Assembly: GCA_038373885.1 (NCBI GenBank)
Contig: JAWZYV010013160.1
Coordinates: 124,001 to 188,000, forward strand
DNA from: Cheiracanthium punctorium
Taxonomy: Eukaryota > Arthropoda > Arachnida > Araneae > Cheiracanthiidae
Direction of reading: 5' to 3'
DNA length: 64,000 bases
Below, piece after piece: positions 1 to 11,402 of the stretch. Position numbers and translations under genes: made by a program. The stretch's first letter is position 1, and each line of letters opens with the position of its first letter. The notes under the pieces are model-generated. The model was not told where the DNA came from. It saw nothing but the letters and a program-made list of their open reading frames with translations, and did no database searches.

Positions 1-199
1 TCGGCGTTGTAACTCGGGGGCGACCTGTGCTGTAACGTCTACTCACATTACCATCATCTTGGAATCGTTGCCACAGCCTGGAGATGACACTCTGGGCGAT
101 TCCAAGTTCCTCGGATACTTCCAGCTGGGTACGTCCACATTCCAGTCGTCCGATAATTCTGCCACGTAAAACATCATCCAAATGCCTCCTTTGTACCAT
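1..199 (-). CDS. Tc1-like transposase, N-terminal DNA-binding region (partial)
   Basis: The frame opens at the ATG complementary to 197-199 and stays open for 66 codons to the window edge. It starts MVQRRHLDDVLRGRIIGRLE and contains a paired-type helix-turn-helix (residues about 15-45: TQLEVSEELGIAQSVISRLW), followed by the linker motif GRPRVTTP. This is the bipartite DNA-binding domain that holds the terminal repeats in Tc1 transposases. The DDE catalytic part would lie left of position 1. No stop or frameshift is seen in this part, so intactness is undecided. Confidence 0.85.
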   Translation of the reverse strand, partial: MVQRRHLDDVLRGRIIGRLECGRTQLEVSEELGIAQSVISRLWQRFQDDGNVSRRYSTGRPRVTTP

Positions 200-450
200 A
201 ACTATGCGGTTTTTGCACTGAAAGGCTTTCACAGCGCTTGTGAACAATTTTACTTCTTTGCCACCATTCCTTATATACCCCTCTCTTACACTCTCGTCAT
301 TGTGACGTACCATCCACGCCATCTGGTGGTTTCCTGTAATTTGCATATTCTTCTTCAAGATGTGTGTGATCATTCCACAGGTGAAATTTTTATTTTAGAG
401 ATCAATTTCTGTGTGATTCTGAATTATCCTTAATTTATGGACATGAGTGT
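1..450 (-). mobile_element. Tc1-like DNA transposon, 5' portion, cut by window edge
   Basis: Read on the minus strand, the element starts at a TA near 450-451 with CACTCATGTCCATAAATTAA. About 250 bp of noncoding sequence follow before the transposase ATG at 199. The rest of the element lies off the left edge. Tc1 elements insert at TA and carry a single transposase gene. The far terminal repeat cannot be checked here. Confidence 0.75.
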
Positions 451-550
451 AGAACCCTCATACTTAAAATAGCACTCATACTATATTTGAATATTTACAG
501 TATAATAGCGGATAAAAGTATACATAAAATTGGATGATTGAAATGTACGT

Positions 551-719
551 CTCGGGCACATAACCAGAAAGAAAAAGATAAATCGGGGCGGGCCCAAAAG
601 GAGGCATTTCTAATTAAGATAGCATTTCTACGAAAAAGCTTGATTATTGACATCCAAGAAAAGTGTGAATTTCGGAAGGGGCCGAGGCCTCCATCTCCTA
701 TTCTCTGGCTACGTCCCTG
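551..719. mobile_element. Small hAT-type nonautonomous element (CAGGGACGTAGCC family)
   Basis: Imperfect terminal inverted repeats: CTCGGGCACATAACCAG at the left and CTCTGGCTACGTCCCTG at the right. The right end matches the GGCTACGCCCCTG end of the elements at 53973-54143 and 18658-18809. The flanking 8-mers are only partly alike, suggesting an old copy. No coding content. Confidence 0.5.
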
Positions 720-1350
720 ATATGTCTGTTCATCCACGATCCATTCTTAAACATTTCATCGCATCATTTCTTTTCTAAAGTAGTACTAATTAGATTTTAA
801 AATCTTAGAAAGTTAGAAACAATACTCCAAATTCATCTGAATCTCTAAATTAGAGAGCAAGATCATCAAAAATGTCACTTTCCAAAAAATTTATTCACTA
901 AATACAGTGAAAAGTTGCTAAATTTAACGACAAATCCCTTAAATTGGCAGCACTGACTAATGAAATGTCCTCTTATATTAAATTAATGGACTTAATGTGA
1001 AGAAAAATATTCAAACATACATTTTGGTTAATTTAACTTAAGTATAAAATTATTGATTTTATTTAATTTGACCTAAGCTTTAAGTCATCCACCCCCCACT
1101 TCTATTGTGGGCTTCTTTTTCGAATTTTAAATAGGTAGTTGGTCAACAAAATATTTATTTTACTGTCTTCATTACTAACTAAACTACTCTGAAACAATTA
1201 ATGTCACTCTCGGTGGTCGGTGGATCTCCAGAGTGAATAGATTCATATTTTCTCACATTTTTCAGTATTAGTAATACAGGTTAACTGAAATGGGTGATAA
1301 ACGGCCCCACAGGTTTAGCATACATATTCAATGCGGTTTAGACCTCCAAC
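720..1350. other. AT-rich noncoding stretch
   Basis: No exon, RNA gene or clear repeat recognised. It lies downstream of the last recognised kinase exon, so it is intron or intergenic. Confidence 0.5.
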
Positions 1351-1853
1351 CAGTGCCGGCTCAAGGTACCGGCAACTCGGGCAGCTGCCCGGGGCGCTAT
1401 ATGTTTAGGGGCGCCATGAAAACATAATCTTAGGAGAGAGAACGGATTTTTTTTTCTTTTGAAGGTTTATCCAACGTCAGACTGTCCCACTTTGCCCATG
1501 GTCAGGTAAGCTCCCTTTGTAGTTTCTTCCTAGTCTTCGCTATCATCGTCGTCTTTATTGACTTTGGAATGTTAAAAGATATTTTCTAAGAAAGGATTAT
1601 CTGAGCTGGTGAGGTGGAAGTCAGTAGAAATTTTATAAATCACAAAAATATTCCTCGATATAACCAGGTTTTACTCGTTAAAAGCGAGTTATACTCCCAT
1701 AAACTTAACATTGTACCAGCCAAGTATTTTCGATTCTCTCATTCAATCTGGGTTCTTCTTAAATAAGGAGTCGTCATAAACGAGTTAGATTTATTTAAAA
1801 AGGGCGCCAAAAATTAGCTTGTCCAGGGCGCCAGCTACCTTAGATCCGGCCTT
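1351..1853. mobile_element. hAT-type MITE with CAGTGCCGG end
   Basis: The left end is CAGTGCCGGCTCAAGGTA; the right end, TACCTTAGATCCGGCCTT, is roughly its inverse complement. Both ends are followed by GGGGCGC-type subterminal sequence. The flanking duplication is unclear. A fragment of similar sequence (GGGGCCCCC... AAGGCCGGTCCTG) follows at 1969-2022. The same terminal motif bounds the element at 41591-41830. Confidence 0.55.
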
Positions 1854-2600
1854 CAACCTTAATTACCACGACCACTAAAGTATTATTAGTGGTATTTCAG
1901 TTCATTCTTAATGTTTGCTTTATAAATGGGTCTATTAATTAATGAATTTTTAGCATCTATAATGTTTGGGGCCCCCAAAAAATGTTTGCAACCGGGCCAC
2001 TTCAAACAGAAGGCCGGTCCTGTTCCCTGTGTTTAATTTATATTAGCAGAGCCAGTTGAGAAGGAGGGAAAAAAAAAGATTATTTAAGTAAGATGCAAAG
2101 TGAAATGGCGTAGCTCGATGATAGTATTATGTAGGATAATAAATATTTCAATCATATTTTTTAATTTTTGATGGTTAATTTTATTACATATTTTTCAAAT
2201 AAAATGCTGCTGAATATTTTTGTATTTATCATCCTAATGTTTATATTATAGCATTTATTTATAGTAACGTGACCAAAATTTATATTTTGAGGCAGCTAGT
2301 TAATAATAAGTGAAATGAAAGCAGAAACTAGTGCAATACAGTTTTCCATTTTAAAGTTTTTTATAGACGAAGCAGTTCTATAGATTTGCAAAAAGGGATG
2401 AGAGTCATAGAAGGATTAAGGGTTAAAAAACGTAGGTCTTTTCAGTTTTTATTCAATTGAAAATCTCAATTACTTCTGTGCTTATTTACACCAATTTCGT
2501 GCAATTATTTAAATTAGAACCGATAATGCGCGGGTTTTTTCATCCCTCTCTCGGTATTCTAAACTGTAGTTTTCTGTTTTTGTTGTTGTTTCTGATCCTC
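1854..2600. other. AT-rich noncoding stretch with a MITE fragment
   Basis: Apart from the fragment near 1969-2022, I see only AT-rich sequence with no exon or repeat I can name. Confidence 0.45.
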
Positions 2601-3502
2601 ACTGATCGAGCGGAGCTTGACCAGGTCCATGAGTCCATTTACCCTTAGAAAATCAAAAAATAAGACGAGATCTCGCAGGAAGTCCTACTTTGTAAAATTC
2701 ACACAAACGAGTAGATGGTCAGGATTAGCTGCACTGGAGAAACATCTAATGCAAGTAGGGAAGACCTTTCTATGCTGCTGGTATTTCATGCACTTTATGT
2801 GGCCACTGATAAATGTGGCAAGCGCAGTCTGATAACTTCTATCTCCCCTAAAGGTCAGAGCACGACCAGGCCTATATTGCAAGTAGATCTCACGCTCTTC
2901 AGAAAGTTTACAAAGATGATGCAGGATTGCTGTACCAGCTCTATCGTAAACTCTGGGCCATGCACTCAGATACTGGATAGAGCTCCTGCTATCTGTTAAG
3001 ATCCAAATAGGGGTAAACCTCGGAAGCCTAGCGTTCTCTTCAATTCTTTCAGTCCTGCCTCAATAGCTAGAAGTTCCAACCGGAAAACAAAACAAGAATC
3101 CGGATTTCTCAGCTTTAAATGGGTAGTGTTATTTGGGCTCTGGATGAAAACTCCACTTCTAGCTCGATTCTGATCGTCCTTGCTACCGTCCGTATATATT
3201 TGGAGGTCACCACCCGGGATGTTGTTTATTATCTCAAGTGCCAGCTGACGCAGCAATTCAGGACTGTCCGAAGATTTACTTGTGCTGGATAACAAATCCT
3301 GTTGAAAGCGTACTCTCGGAAACCCGCGCGAGGGATCAACACAAGTCTTAAGAAAATGTGGCTGGACTTTATTATAGATTGCATTTAGAGAGATTGCGGG
3401 TGAAAAGGGGCTATCTCTTTTTAGTCTCTGATTAATAGTCCAATGCAAGAGATAATTAGCAATTCTATTTTGAGCTCCATAACCAATTAGTTTACTAAAA
3501 TA

Positions 3503-4266
3503 CAGGGTGGCCATAATTAAACTGCAAGTGTTCAAGGGGTGCTGGAGAAAAAACTATCAGGAATATTCCAGTGAAACTTGGTATCTACACGCTTCAGAGC
3601 ATGCGCAAGTCAAATATGCAATAAAAAAATCGCCATTTTTCACCCGATACATGGCGCTATATCGTGTTTCAATGCTTATGGGCGTCATATATGCAAATTT
3701 TAAGCGCATCGAACAGTGTAAAAGCAAGATCACATTGAGTAATGGTCAATCATGACTTTGAATAATAAGGAACGTGCATTGTTAGTGAAGATATTCTATC
3801 AGAATGGTAGCAATTATTCAGCTACTCTGAAAGAATACCGGCGTATGAAACGATTAGGAAGAGGTCCAATGAGAATAAATAATGGTTTAATTGTTTTCCA
3901 AAGCGTCTTTATGAATTGTTTAATTTGTGATCATAAGTTACGTTAATTTTTGATTACATGTTACTGTAAAAATTTAATTACTGAAGCGAATTGTGTGGAA
4001 TTTTGATAAACTGTAAATGATGTTTTATATTGTTTATATGCCTCTTAGAATGTCACTATGTTCCGTCTATCGGTTTTGGAAGTTGTATATGCCACCTGTG
4101 AGCTTTGAAATACAGTACAGCGCCATCTATCGGATGAAAATGACAAATTTTTTTTTCCATATTTGACTTGCGCATGTTCTGAAACGTGTAAATTTCACTG
4201 GAATATTCTTGGTAGTTTTCTCTCCAGCATCCCTTGAACACCTGCAGTTTAATTATGGCCACCCTG
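3503..4266 (+). mobile_element. DUF4817-type (mariner-like) transposon, internally deleted, inserted in the LINE
   Basis: Ends are CAGGGTGGCCATAATTAAAC and its inverse complement, flanked by TA at 3501-3502 and 4267-4268. The inverted repeats are long, roughly 180 bp, and clearly alike by eye. Removing the element and one TA restores the LINE reading frame across the site (CLVKY joined to FSKLIG), which proves the borders. Only the transposase N-terminus remains inside. Confidence 0.92.
3752..3946 (+). pseudogene. Transposase N-terminus (DUF4817 helix-turn-helix), truncated
   Basis: The 64-residue frame starts MTLNNKERALLVKIFYQNGS and continues SATLKEYRRMKRLGRGPM. This is the N-terminal helix-turn-helix region found in a large arthropod group of mariner-like transposases. 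After about residue 42 the similarity stops, and the frame runs into the right inverted-repeat zone without any DDE catalytic part. It cannot encode an active enzyme; the element would need a partner transposase. A fuller relative of the same broad group lies at 16898-18433. Confidence 0.75.
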
Positions 4267-4389
4267 TATTTCACAAGACAAAGTTCTCTTCTCATATTTA
4301 CTGGTTTTCTAAAATGCTTTCCCGAATTTCCTCGATTTATGCTTGCTATTAGCTGATTTTTAATTTCTTCTGATTGAACATTAGTTGAG

Positions 4390-4440
4390 TGAGATTTTAT
4401 GCAAGTTTTCCCTTAAGGGCAAAACTTGCATGAAATCTCA
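4390..4440. repeat. Near-perfect 51-bp hairpin
   Basis: The arms TGAGATTTTATGCAAGTTTT and AAAACTTGCATGAAATCTCA meet at CCCTTAAGGG. It lies just upstream (minus strand) of the LINE remnant. No target duplication is obvious. Confidence 0.7.
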
Positions 4441-5659
4441 TGAATGTTAAATAAACGTGTGGCTCTTTGCCACAATATTTTGCATCATAAACATTCTTTA
4501 ATAATATTTTAAACTCAAACTGAATAACGGGGGGAAGGGGGCAACGGAATTTTGAAAAAGAATCTAAAGATCAATTGATCAATCAAATGATCCTGCATTT
4601 GAAAATAATTCTACATTATTTTTAACAGTAAAATATTTAAAAGTGATTATGACTATACATAATGAAATAAAACAAGTTTTACAATCATATAGTATGTGTA
4701 ATTCATTTAATGAAAATTTTTAAATAAAAAAGCGTCGGAAACAATAAAATGGAATATTTCAAAATTAAAATTAAAAGAATTATGGCTTGTGTAAAAAAGT
4801 TAGAAATAAATGAATTCTTATTTAAAAAAAATAAAAAGTACAAATTAAACTTAGGTTACTGAAACTTATGCTAAAACAGTGGGTAACTTTAAACCGTGCT
4901 TACTCAAAAACGATTTTTCATGAACTGTCTGTAACATAACTAAATTTCTCTCTATCTGTCTTATTTTAAATGAAACTTTCCAAGTTGCAACTGGTGTTAA
5001 TATAAATGAATTCATATTAAATCTGTATGAGAAAAACTTTTACAATCATCATTTTTTAAATTATAATTTGTAATCAAATAAAAAATACTAGATATGTACT
5101 TATTTTTTTAATTCATTCATTCTGTAAAAACCATATTTCACTTCATTTGTAATTTTAAGTATGTTTAGCTATAAGTATATATGCATTTAAAAATGTGATT
5201 TATTCTGCGTATAGGAAAATGCTCCGTTAAAAAAAAAAAAAAAAAAAAAATACCATTCTTCAAAAATCTATGAATAGAAATTGAGTTTTATCTGAAGATT
5301 TAAAAAAAATGTTTCAAAGTGTATCACTATAGAAAAAAAAATGATCATACTACTACTATTAATCTGATCATAAAATGTAAAACTGAAATGCCTAAAATAC
5401 ATACATTTTTGTTTCTTCATCCCTCTAATCCCATGCAACTTTTGCGGCGAAGAGCGCTTTCCTAGTCCATTAGTGATAAATGACAGATACACCGTGACAG
5501 CTGTACGCGACCCGAAGGGAGCTCTGAAAAACAGAAAACTCCCACTAGAAAGAAATCTGTCCCTCCTTCCGACCCAACCGACACTAGGTTCTGCGGTCGG
5601 AATTTCCATTCGTATTTCCCCTCTACGTCTTCGAATTCTGTGGGCAGCTCACCGCTTCT
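4441..5659. other. AT-rich noncoding stretch
   Basis: No exon recognised. It contains a pure A run at about 5229-5250. From 5450 base composition rises sharply into the repeat that begins near 5460. Open frames at 5462-5686 look protein-like but belong to that repeat. Confidence 0.45.
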
Positions 5660-5745
5660 CCTACAGCTCCCGATGACTTTAGTCACAGCAAAAGCATAGG
5701 GGTGTCTGGTCTATGTTTATTTTGAGGTCTGTGGCTTGTACAAGG
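5640..5745. repeat. Single arm of the foldback family seen complete at 47184-47519
   Basis: The stretch around GACTTTAGTCACAGC, GGTGTCTGGTCTATG and TTTTGAGGTCTGTG matches both arms of the 47-kb foldback. The adjoining GGGAGCTGTAGGAG-type sequence (minus strand) is shared with 47252-47270. Only one arm is recognisable here. Poly-G and poly-C tracts follow to about 5820. Confidence 0.65.
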
Positions 5746-6249
5746 GAGGGGGGGCAACTGCGCCCTCACTTCCATAAATAAAGAGGTCTTACAGTCCCCC
5801 CCCCCCCCGTGGTGTCCCCGTCCCTTTCAAGCTTCCCTTTTGGGATATTTACGGATTAGTCCTGTAACGAAAAGGGAAAAACAAGGGGAAGGAGAATTCA
5901 AGTCGGCAATACGACAGTAATCAATCAAGCTTCTGTCTGGGAGAGCGCATTCATTAAATCTGGTAGTTATAGATGCAGCAAAATGTGACTTCCTAAATGG
6001 TTAATTTTTTCAGTGTTAAAAAGTCTTTAATTATTTCTCAGGTTTGTTAAATCAGTCAGCACACTCAACTAAAGCACACTTTAGTTGAGTGCACATAAAT
6101 ATACTCAGCACACTCAACTAAACTACAAGCGCCCCCCCCCCCCAAAAAAAAAAAAGATTTTGAGAAAATTGTTTAAAAATACTGAAATATTTGTTCACGT
6201 ATCACATAACAACGGCTAAAGAGGATGAAATGAAATTTGGTGACATGAT
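5746..6249. other. Noncoding stretch with a short palindrome
   Basis: At about 6058-6093, GCACACTCAACTAAAG is followed at once by its inverse complement CTTTAGTTGAGTGC; a third direct copy (GCACACTCAACTAAA) lies near 6108. C and A homopolymers follow at 6130-6155. No coding signal. Confidence 0.5.
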
Positions 6250-6475
6250 AGGGAACCAGCTACCGCGGGCCGGGTGTGGCCCGCCACGGCTTTTGATCCG
6301 GCCAGCGGAACATATCAAAACCCCATATAAACCATTCAAAATCCCATGTAAATCCCAGTTACACAGCCCGCTACTTCGCTAACATCCTGAAGTTTGGTCC
6401 GTGACTTCACTAATATTCTAAAGTTTGCCCGCAACTTTTCAAAGGTTGCCCATACCTATCTTAACCTGTATCAGA
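6250..6475 (+). repeat. Dispersed repeat (GGCCCGCCACGGCTTTTGATCCGG family)
   Basis: The same order of blocks occurs at 44735-44880 plus 48108-48245, where a 3.2-kb insertion splits it: CCGCCACGGCTTTTGATCC, AAAATCCCATGTAAATCCC, GGCCCGC and CTTTTCAAAGGTTG-CCATACCT. This copy is the uninterrupted comparison. The repeat class is not identified. Confidence 0.65.
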
Positions 6476-8994
6476 GATGTACTTATTCAGTACATCTTTA
6501 CGTAAGTTTGTGGAAGATTTAGAAAGATGGCAAAAACTTTTAAATATATTTACTGTGGTTTCATTTTACATACTTCTTTTAACAAATAACTCCTAACAGT
6601 TTAAAATAAATTACTCCCGAGAAAAGAGGCGAAAAGAAAAAGAGAATATCTTTTCAAGAGCTATACTATGTATTCTTAAATAAACAGTCACTTTATAAGA
6701 AAACATTCAGTAAGAAATCTGAAATATACAGTATACAAATATAGAAAATGTCCCAAAAAAGCCTTTCATCATAAAACGTAAAAAGAGATATGTTTAAATA
6801 AAAACGATCAGGACTGTACATGAATTTGATTGTAAACGTTTATTACCACAGGTAGAAAAAAAAATTCTTTTTTTTCGTAACTAGGGGCCAAGGCCCCCAG
6901 ACTCGCTACGCTCGCTTTTCGTATGAGGCATTCGGCCCCTAATAAGGCTTATTCCTAAAAAAAACCATAATTTCAACAGACAAAACACGAAGATTGGATC
7001 AGATAGAATGTTACTGAGCTACACATTGCTTGGTTCTTGCATGTTCATTGGTACATAAAAATTTAAACTTCACACTACAGTAGACCCCCTCCCCCTCATA
7101 ACACGGAAGATATTTTGTTATGGGAATCCGTGTTGTACGGGTCCTGAGCTATAATACATCTGGAGTGCGGACTCCGCTTATAATCGCTGGAAAAATTATT
7201 TGCACTCCTCAGAAACACAATGATATTTAATGTTGCCATTCAAAAGTTATATTAATTAGGAGCTAAAGCATAATAAAATCAGAACATCTGTTTCAGCTGT
7301 ATTTTTAATAATGTAAAACCTATTGGACATCTTGCGAATTTGCCACCCATGGCGATTTTTCATTATTTGGTGACTTGCGTACATGTAAATTTAATAAAAG
7401 CTACGGAACAGATAGGATAACTTGCCACCCATGGCGACTTTTCATTATTTGGCGATTTACATATGCTCACAACCTATAATTACTGTTCATTTAAGGTTAC
7501 CGGAAAACCGTTATCCATATTTTCATTTATATAATCGTTTGCAGATTGGCGTACTTAGCACCACGAATTATACCATCTCGTCGCGCTAGCAAATATCCAA
7601 AGTGTACTGTAACTGCTATGATGGCATAGTTAACGCCGCCAAATATTTCTACTGGTAGCAAATAATCCAGCTGGACCGAACCGGCTTTAAAATAATCTGC
7701 ATTTTAATTTTTTTTCATTTTCAAGATATTAGTTATTCTGTTTTGGAAAATCGAATAATCGCTAATTCTAAACTCCTGTTGTCTAAGCGAACTCACTATT
7801 TGAAAATTGTCAACTTTGTGTAACACATTTTGAGTTACTTATTTCATATTATTGTAACCTATTTATAGAAAAAAACAGGTGATGCCTATTCTACAGCTTA
7901 CGAAATATTGTAACAATAGATTAAAGCTGTTGTGAACTAATAGTATTTAAATATATGTAAAATTATGTGGCATACTTTTATGTCGCATTTTTGGGACACG
8001 TTTTTCATACAATTTTCAATAAAGCTGGTGAGAGATAAAATGACATAGTCCGGGGCCATCGCTAATCAACGGGTCTGCTTATGAGTTGCCATCGCTAAAA
8101 ATGAGTTTATCATTGAGGCCTGTTTTCCCTAGTTACAGTATTCTATTTTATTATTGTAAGTATTATAAATGTTATATTATTTTATTATTTTAAAACAATT
8201 TTTTATACTTTTGTCGTACTAAAGAACTTTAGATGTAGGTAATCGTTTTGTGAATCTTGCGCCATTTTCTTTCATGAAAATTTATCCTAAAATTCGAACA
8301 TTTTGCTCTGAATGTAAAGGTAAGTGAACGCTTATAATGTATTTAGAAGTTCTAAAAATATGTATGTAAATCATGTTTAGTGAATAATTACTCATGTGTT
8401 ATTTATAAATAAATTATTTTAATCAGAAATCGTATTACTTGAGTAGTTTTTATTCTTGTAAATAAACATGACGTTGTGATACTATTTAGACAATTTAATT
8501 TTGCCAGTTGAAAATGTTATTTATCAGTTATATATGCCTTGATTATGTGATTAAGACTTACATCTGGTACAGTGCAGAAATACAGTAAATTATAAATTAT
8601 TGATTTTTGCCCGTTTATACAGAAACTTCAAATGTAGTTAATATTTTGTACAAGCGTTCATTATGCTTGCTAATTCCTAAGTTCGATTGAGAAAGCGACA
8701 AAAGAATAATATATACTACATGAAATGTCTTTATTAAAGAATAATTAATTCGGGGATCGCGCTATAGAGCGTATTTTATCAATTTTCTCCAATATACAGG
8801 ATATCCCGAAAACACTGAAATGCGCTTTAATACATCATTTGTTAAGGATTAATCTTGAATTGTTTAAAATAACGTAGGAAATACGACTACGCTCATAAAA
8901 TATTCATTATAAAAATGTCTTTCTCATTTGTGTATTTAGTTATTTTAAAGTATATTAAATATACACTTGGGAAACTAAAATAAGCAATCGTGAA
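6476..8994. other. AT-rich noncoding stretch with a pogo-like fragment and a short duplication
   Basis: At 7079-7115, TACAGTAGACCCCC...CATAACACGG resembles a pogo/Tigger terminal repeat, without a visible partner. At 7338-7461 the block TTGCCACCCATGGCGA-TTTTTCATTATTTGG occurs twice, about 83 bp apart. Otherwise I see no gene. Confidence 0.4.
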
Positions 8995-9170
8995 TAGGGA
9001 TGGACGCGAGACGACTTTTTTGCGAGACGAGACAGAGATTTACAGCTTTTTTGCGAGACGAGACACACATTTTTAACATTACGATATAGGGATTTTTGCG
9101 AGACGAGACAAGCTTTTAGGCTATTTTGCGAGACGCGAGACGCTTATTTTTCGTCTCGCGTCCATCCCTA
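8995..9170. mobile_element. hAT-type MITE made of GCGAGACGAGAC repeats (copy 1)
   Basis: The 176-bp element starts TAGGGATGGACGCGAGACG and ends with the inverse CGTCTCGCGTCCATCCCTA. It is flanked by a perfect 8-bp duplication, ATCGTGAA (8987-8994 and 9171-9178), the hAT hallmark. Inside, TTTTTGCGAGACGAGAC-like units recur about every 30-45 bp. No coding capacity. A second copy lies at 62911-63123. Confidence 0.9.
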
Positions 9171-10995
9171 ATCGTGAATCATGAGAAAAGCGCTACTTTG
9201 TTTTTCCTTCAAATTATATGCATCTATTTTCTTTATGTAAATATGTATCATAGCAAACAAATTAATCATGAGTTCGTACTTGAATTAGTAACACAATTAC
9301 TACTTAAAACTACATTTAATAACGTTTGAAAGCACTGGGAAGCTTGAGAAATGCCTGATGTATACGTGAAGACTCGAGCATCCGCAGGCCTCTTTGGATG
9401 GCTCATCAAAATACACGCGCAGGCCCGTTACTAATTGCGAAGGCCCCGTATAGTCATTAATAGATGGAGAAAAGCTGCACAGAATAATGCACAATTCCAA
9501 CTGAATGAAAATTTCAAAAACTTATTCTCAGGTGTATTCAGCAGACGATAAATCACGATAAATTGCGCCAAGCATTAAAATCATCTCCTCAAAATCGCAC
9601 AAAACCGTTTAATTTTTCGCCAAATTAAAAAGTTGCACATTTTAGTGTCAGAAAATTTCTAAATATGTTTCTTTTAAGTATGAAACATTTCATTCCTGCT
9701 CTGATTTCCTATGCACACGATATTTTAATTTAAAAACAGCCTTACAAATAATCTAGACAAAAAAAAAAAAATCGTTATTCTTTTATTTTTACTTTAAGAG
9801 TCTGAGTCATTTAATAAACTTGCCGTATGTGGCAACCTAGATAAGCTTAAACGTCGCTTTTTCCACTGTGGTGTTACAATTACGAAATGGCGGAAAGCAA
9901 AAATTAACCTTTTGCGATACGTTTTTTATCGATATCTCCTAAAATAATTCGAATTTTGAAAAAATCGCTTCGAGGTGTTTCGGGAACTGTCATGGAAAAT
10001 TTCCGTACAAAATTTGGTAGGTCTACGATCACCCGTCTGCGACCTACGCGAGACACATTCAAACAAACTAACTAACAGTTTACACATTGTTTTATTAATA
10101 TAGAAGAAAGATAGTTTTTATTTTGGCGTAAAATGGGCGTAATTCTAACTCATGTTTGTAAATTTCACGCGATTCTAGATACTTGGAAACGCTTTGTTAC
10201 AAAGGAATGAATGATTTTATGCCAAATCTGGCAAACATGTTAATTTTTTCAGTTTTTTGTTAATATCTTCTAAAATAATTCGATTTTCGAAATTTAAGTC
10301 AGCTTAGCAGGTTCGTCGGAATTTTTCGAATCTGTGGGCACCTTAGTCGAAACTCAAATCCCCACGGTTTAGGAGGAGATAGGTCAACAAGCTCTGACAG
10401 CGCCAGCGGCAGCGGCCTTTACTTGTTTTTAGAATAGAGAGATTTCTGTACGACCCCTGAAATGCGTTCATTCGATGTTTAAAGGAGCTGATTTTAGTGT
10501 CGGCGATATGGGGATGTGAATCTGATAATTTTCCTCTTTTTTGAGGAATTTTCAATGAGTGAGGGAAGGAAATTTTAGCGTCGGCAAAACGGGGGTGAAC
10601 CTGCTCCCTCACTTTCTATTGTTCAATAGTAACGGTTCATCAAAAAATGAAGGAGGGAAACCCAATACACAAACCGAGAGAAGAAAATCAGTACTAGCTA
10701 GCAAGAGTTTGCCTCGGAAAGTCATTTAATCGGTAATTAGATAAGGTCATTTAGTCGATAATTAGATAAGGTCATTTAATCGATAATGACCTTAAAATCC
10801 AGTAATATAGCCCAGTTAGGAAAAAAAAAAACCTGATCAGATTTAGCCACCAAGCATCTTTTCTGACCCCACCCCCTCCCACTTTTTGGTAGACCAGCCG
10901 CCTATGCAACAAATCATTCAAATTACTCGTTTCGAACATCGGTGTTAGAACAACTGGATAGGCAGCCCTACGTCGAAAAAATGCAACCGTTGCTA
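9171..10995. other. Noncoding stretch with a short tandem repeat
   Basis: At 10722-10790, three units of about 30 bp (AAGGTCATTTAATCGATAAT-type) lie in tandem. Two stretches near 9920-9950 and 10260-10290 share TATC-TCCTAAAATAATTCGA-type sequence, hinting at an old dispersed repeat. No exon was recognised; the missing kinase C-terminal exon was looked for here without success. Confidence 0.4.
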
Positions 10996-11145
10996 TCGTT
11001 TAATTTAACCCCCAGCAACTTATCGGTTGATCGAATCGCCAGTCGCATGCTACATAGCCAAAGAACGTCTTTGACACAATTGAGTGTATGGCACTCGACT
11101 GGCGATTCGATCGATCACCATGTTCCTGGGAGTTAAATCCAGCGA
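10996..11145. repeat. Foldback (about 75-bp imperfect arms)
   Basis: ATCGAATCGCCAGTCG near 11033 pairs with CGACTGGCGATTCGAT near 11097. Outward of these, TTAACCCCCAGCAAC pairs imperfectly with GTTCCTGGGAGTTAA. The arms are nearly contiguous. It lies about 260 bp past the donor of kinase exon D, in the downstream intron. Confidence 0.75.
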
Positions 11146-11402
11146 TGGCAAAGGCTACACTTTTCAACGATGGGACCATTCGGACAGTCTAACCAGTTGT
11201 TCTTTTATGTGGGTGGTTTCGAAACAGAACATGTGCATCACACGTTAATTCCCTGGAATAGGATATGCCGCAACGTCTGTTATGGTCGGACGAATCCATG
11301 AAATTTTGACAGCCTCCTAATCGATTTCATGATCCTTGAATTTTAATCTATCGCCCGAATGCTGTGGGAGTGCAAGGGTATGTGAAAGAAACAGATACTT
11401 AC

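Larger units (their letters stand above)
2605..4330 (-). pseudogene. LINE (non-LTR retrotransposon) ORF2 remnant: RT tail and RNase H
   Basis: On the minus strand the coding remnant enters near 4330, is interrupted by a DNA transposon (3503-4266) and resumes at about 3500. It contains an RNase H domain: IYTDGSKDDQN with the first catalytic Asp, RLELLAIEAGLKE with the Glu, and ILTDSRSSIQ with the second Asp. A C-terminal HIKC...CIRC...HLLVC-like zinc-finger region and DFLRVNGLMDLV follow. A frameshift near 3000 separates the TDGSK part from the LTDSRS part. This arrangement is typical of Jockey/I/R1-type arthropod LINEs with an RNase H domain. Its 3' end is near 2600. The 5' parts (endonuclease and most of the reverse transcriptase) are missing, as expected of a 5'-truncated, decayed copy. 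Confidence 0.85.

Noticed and set aside
182..433. Plus-strand open frame of 83 codons
   Set aside because: It overlaps the minus-strand Tc1 transposase start and its terminal region; no family resemblance.
5462..5686. Minus-strand protein-like open frame (74 codons)
   Set aside because: It overlaps a dispersed repeat shared with 47184-47519, has no splice or family support, and matches no kinase segment.
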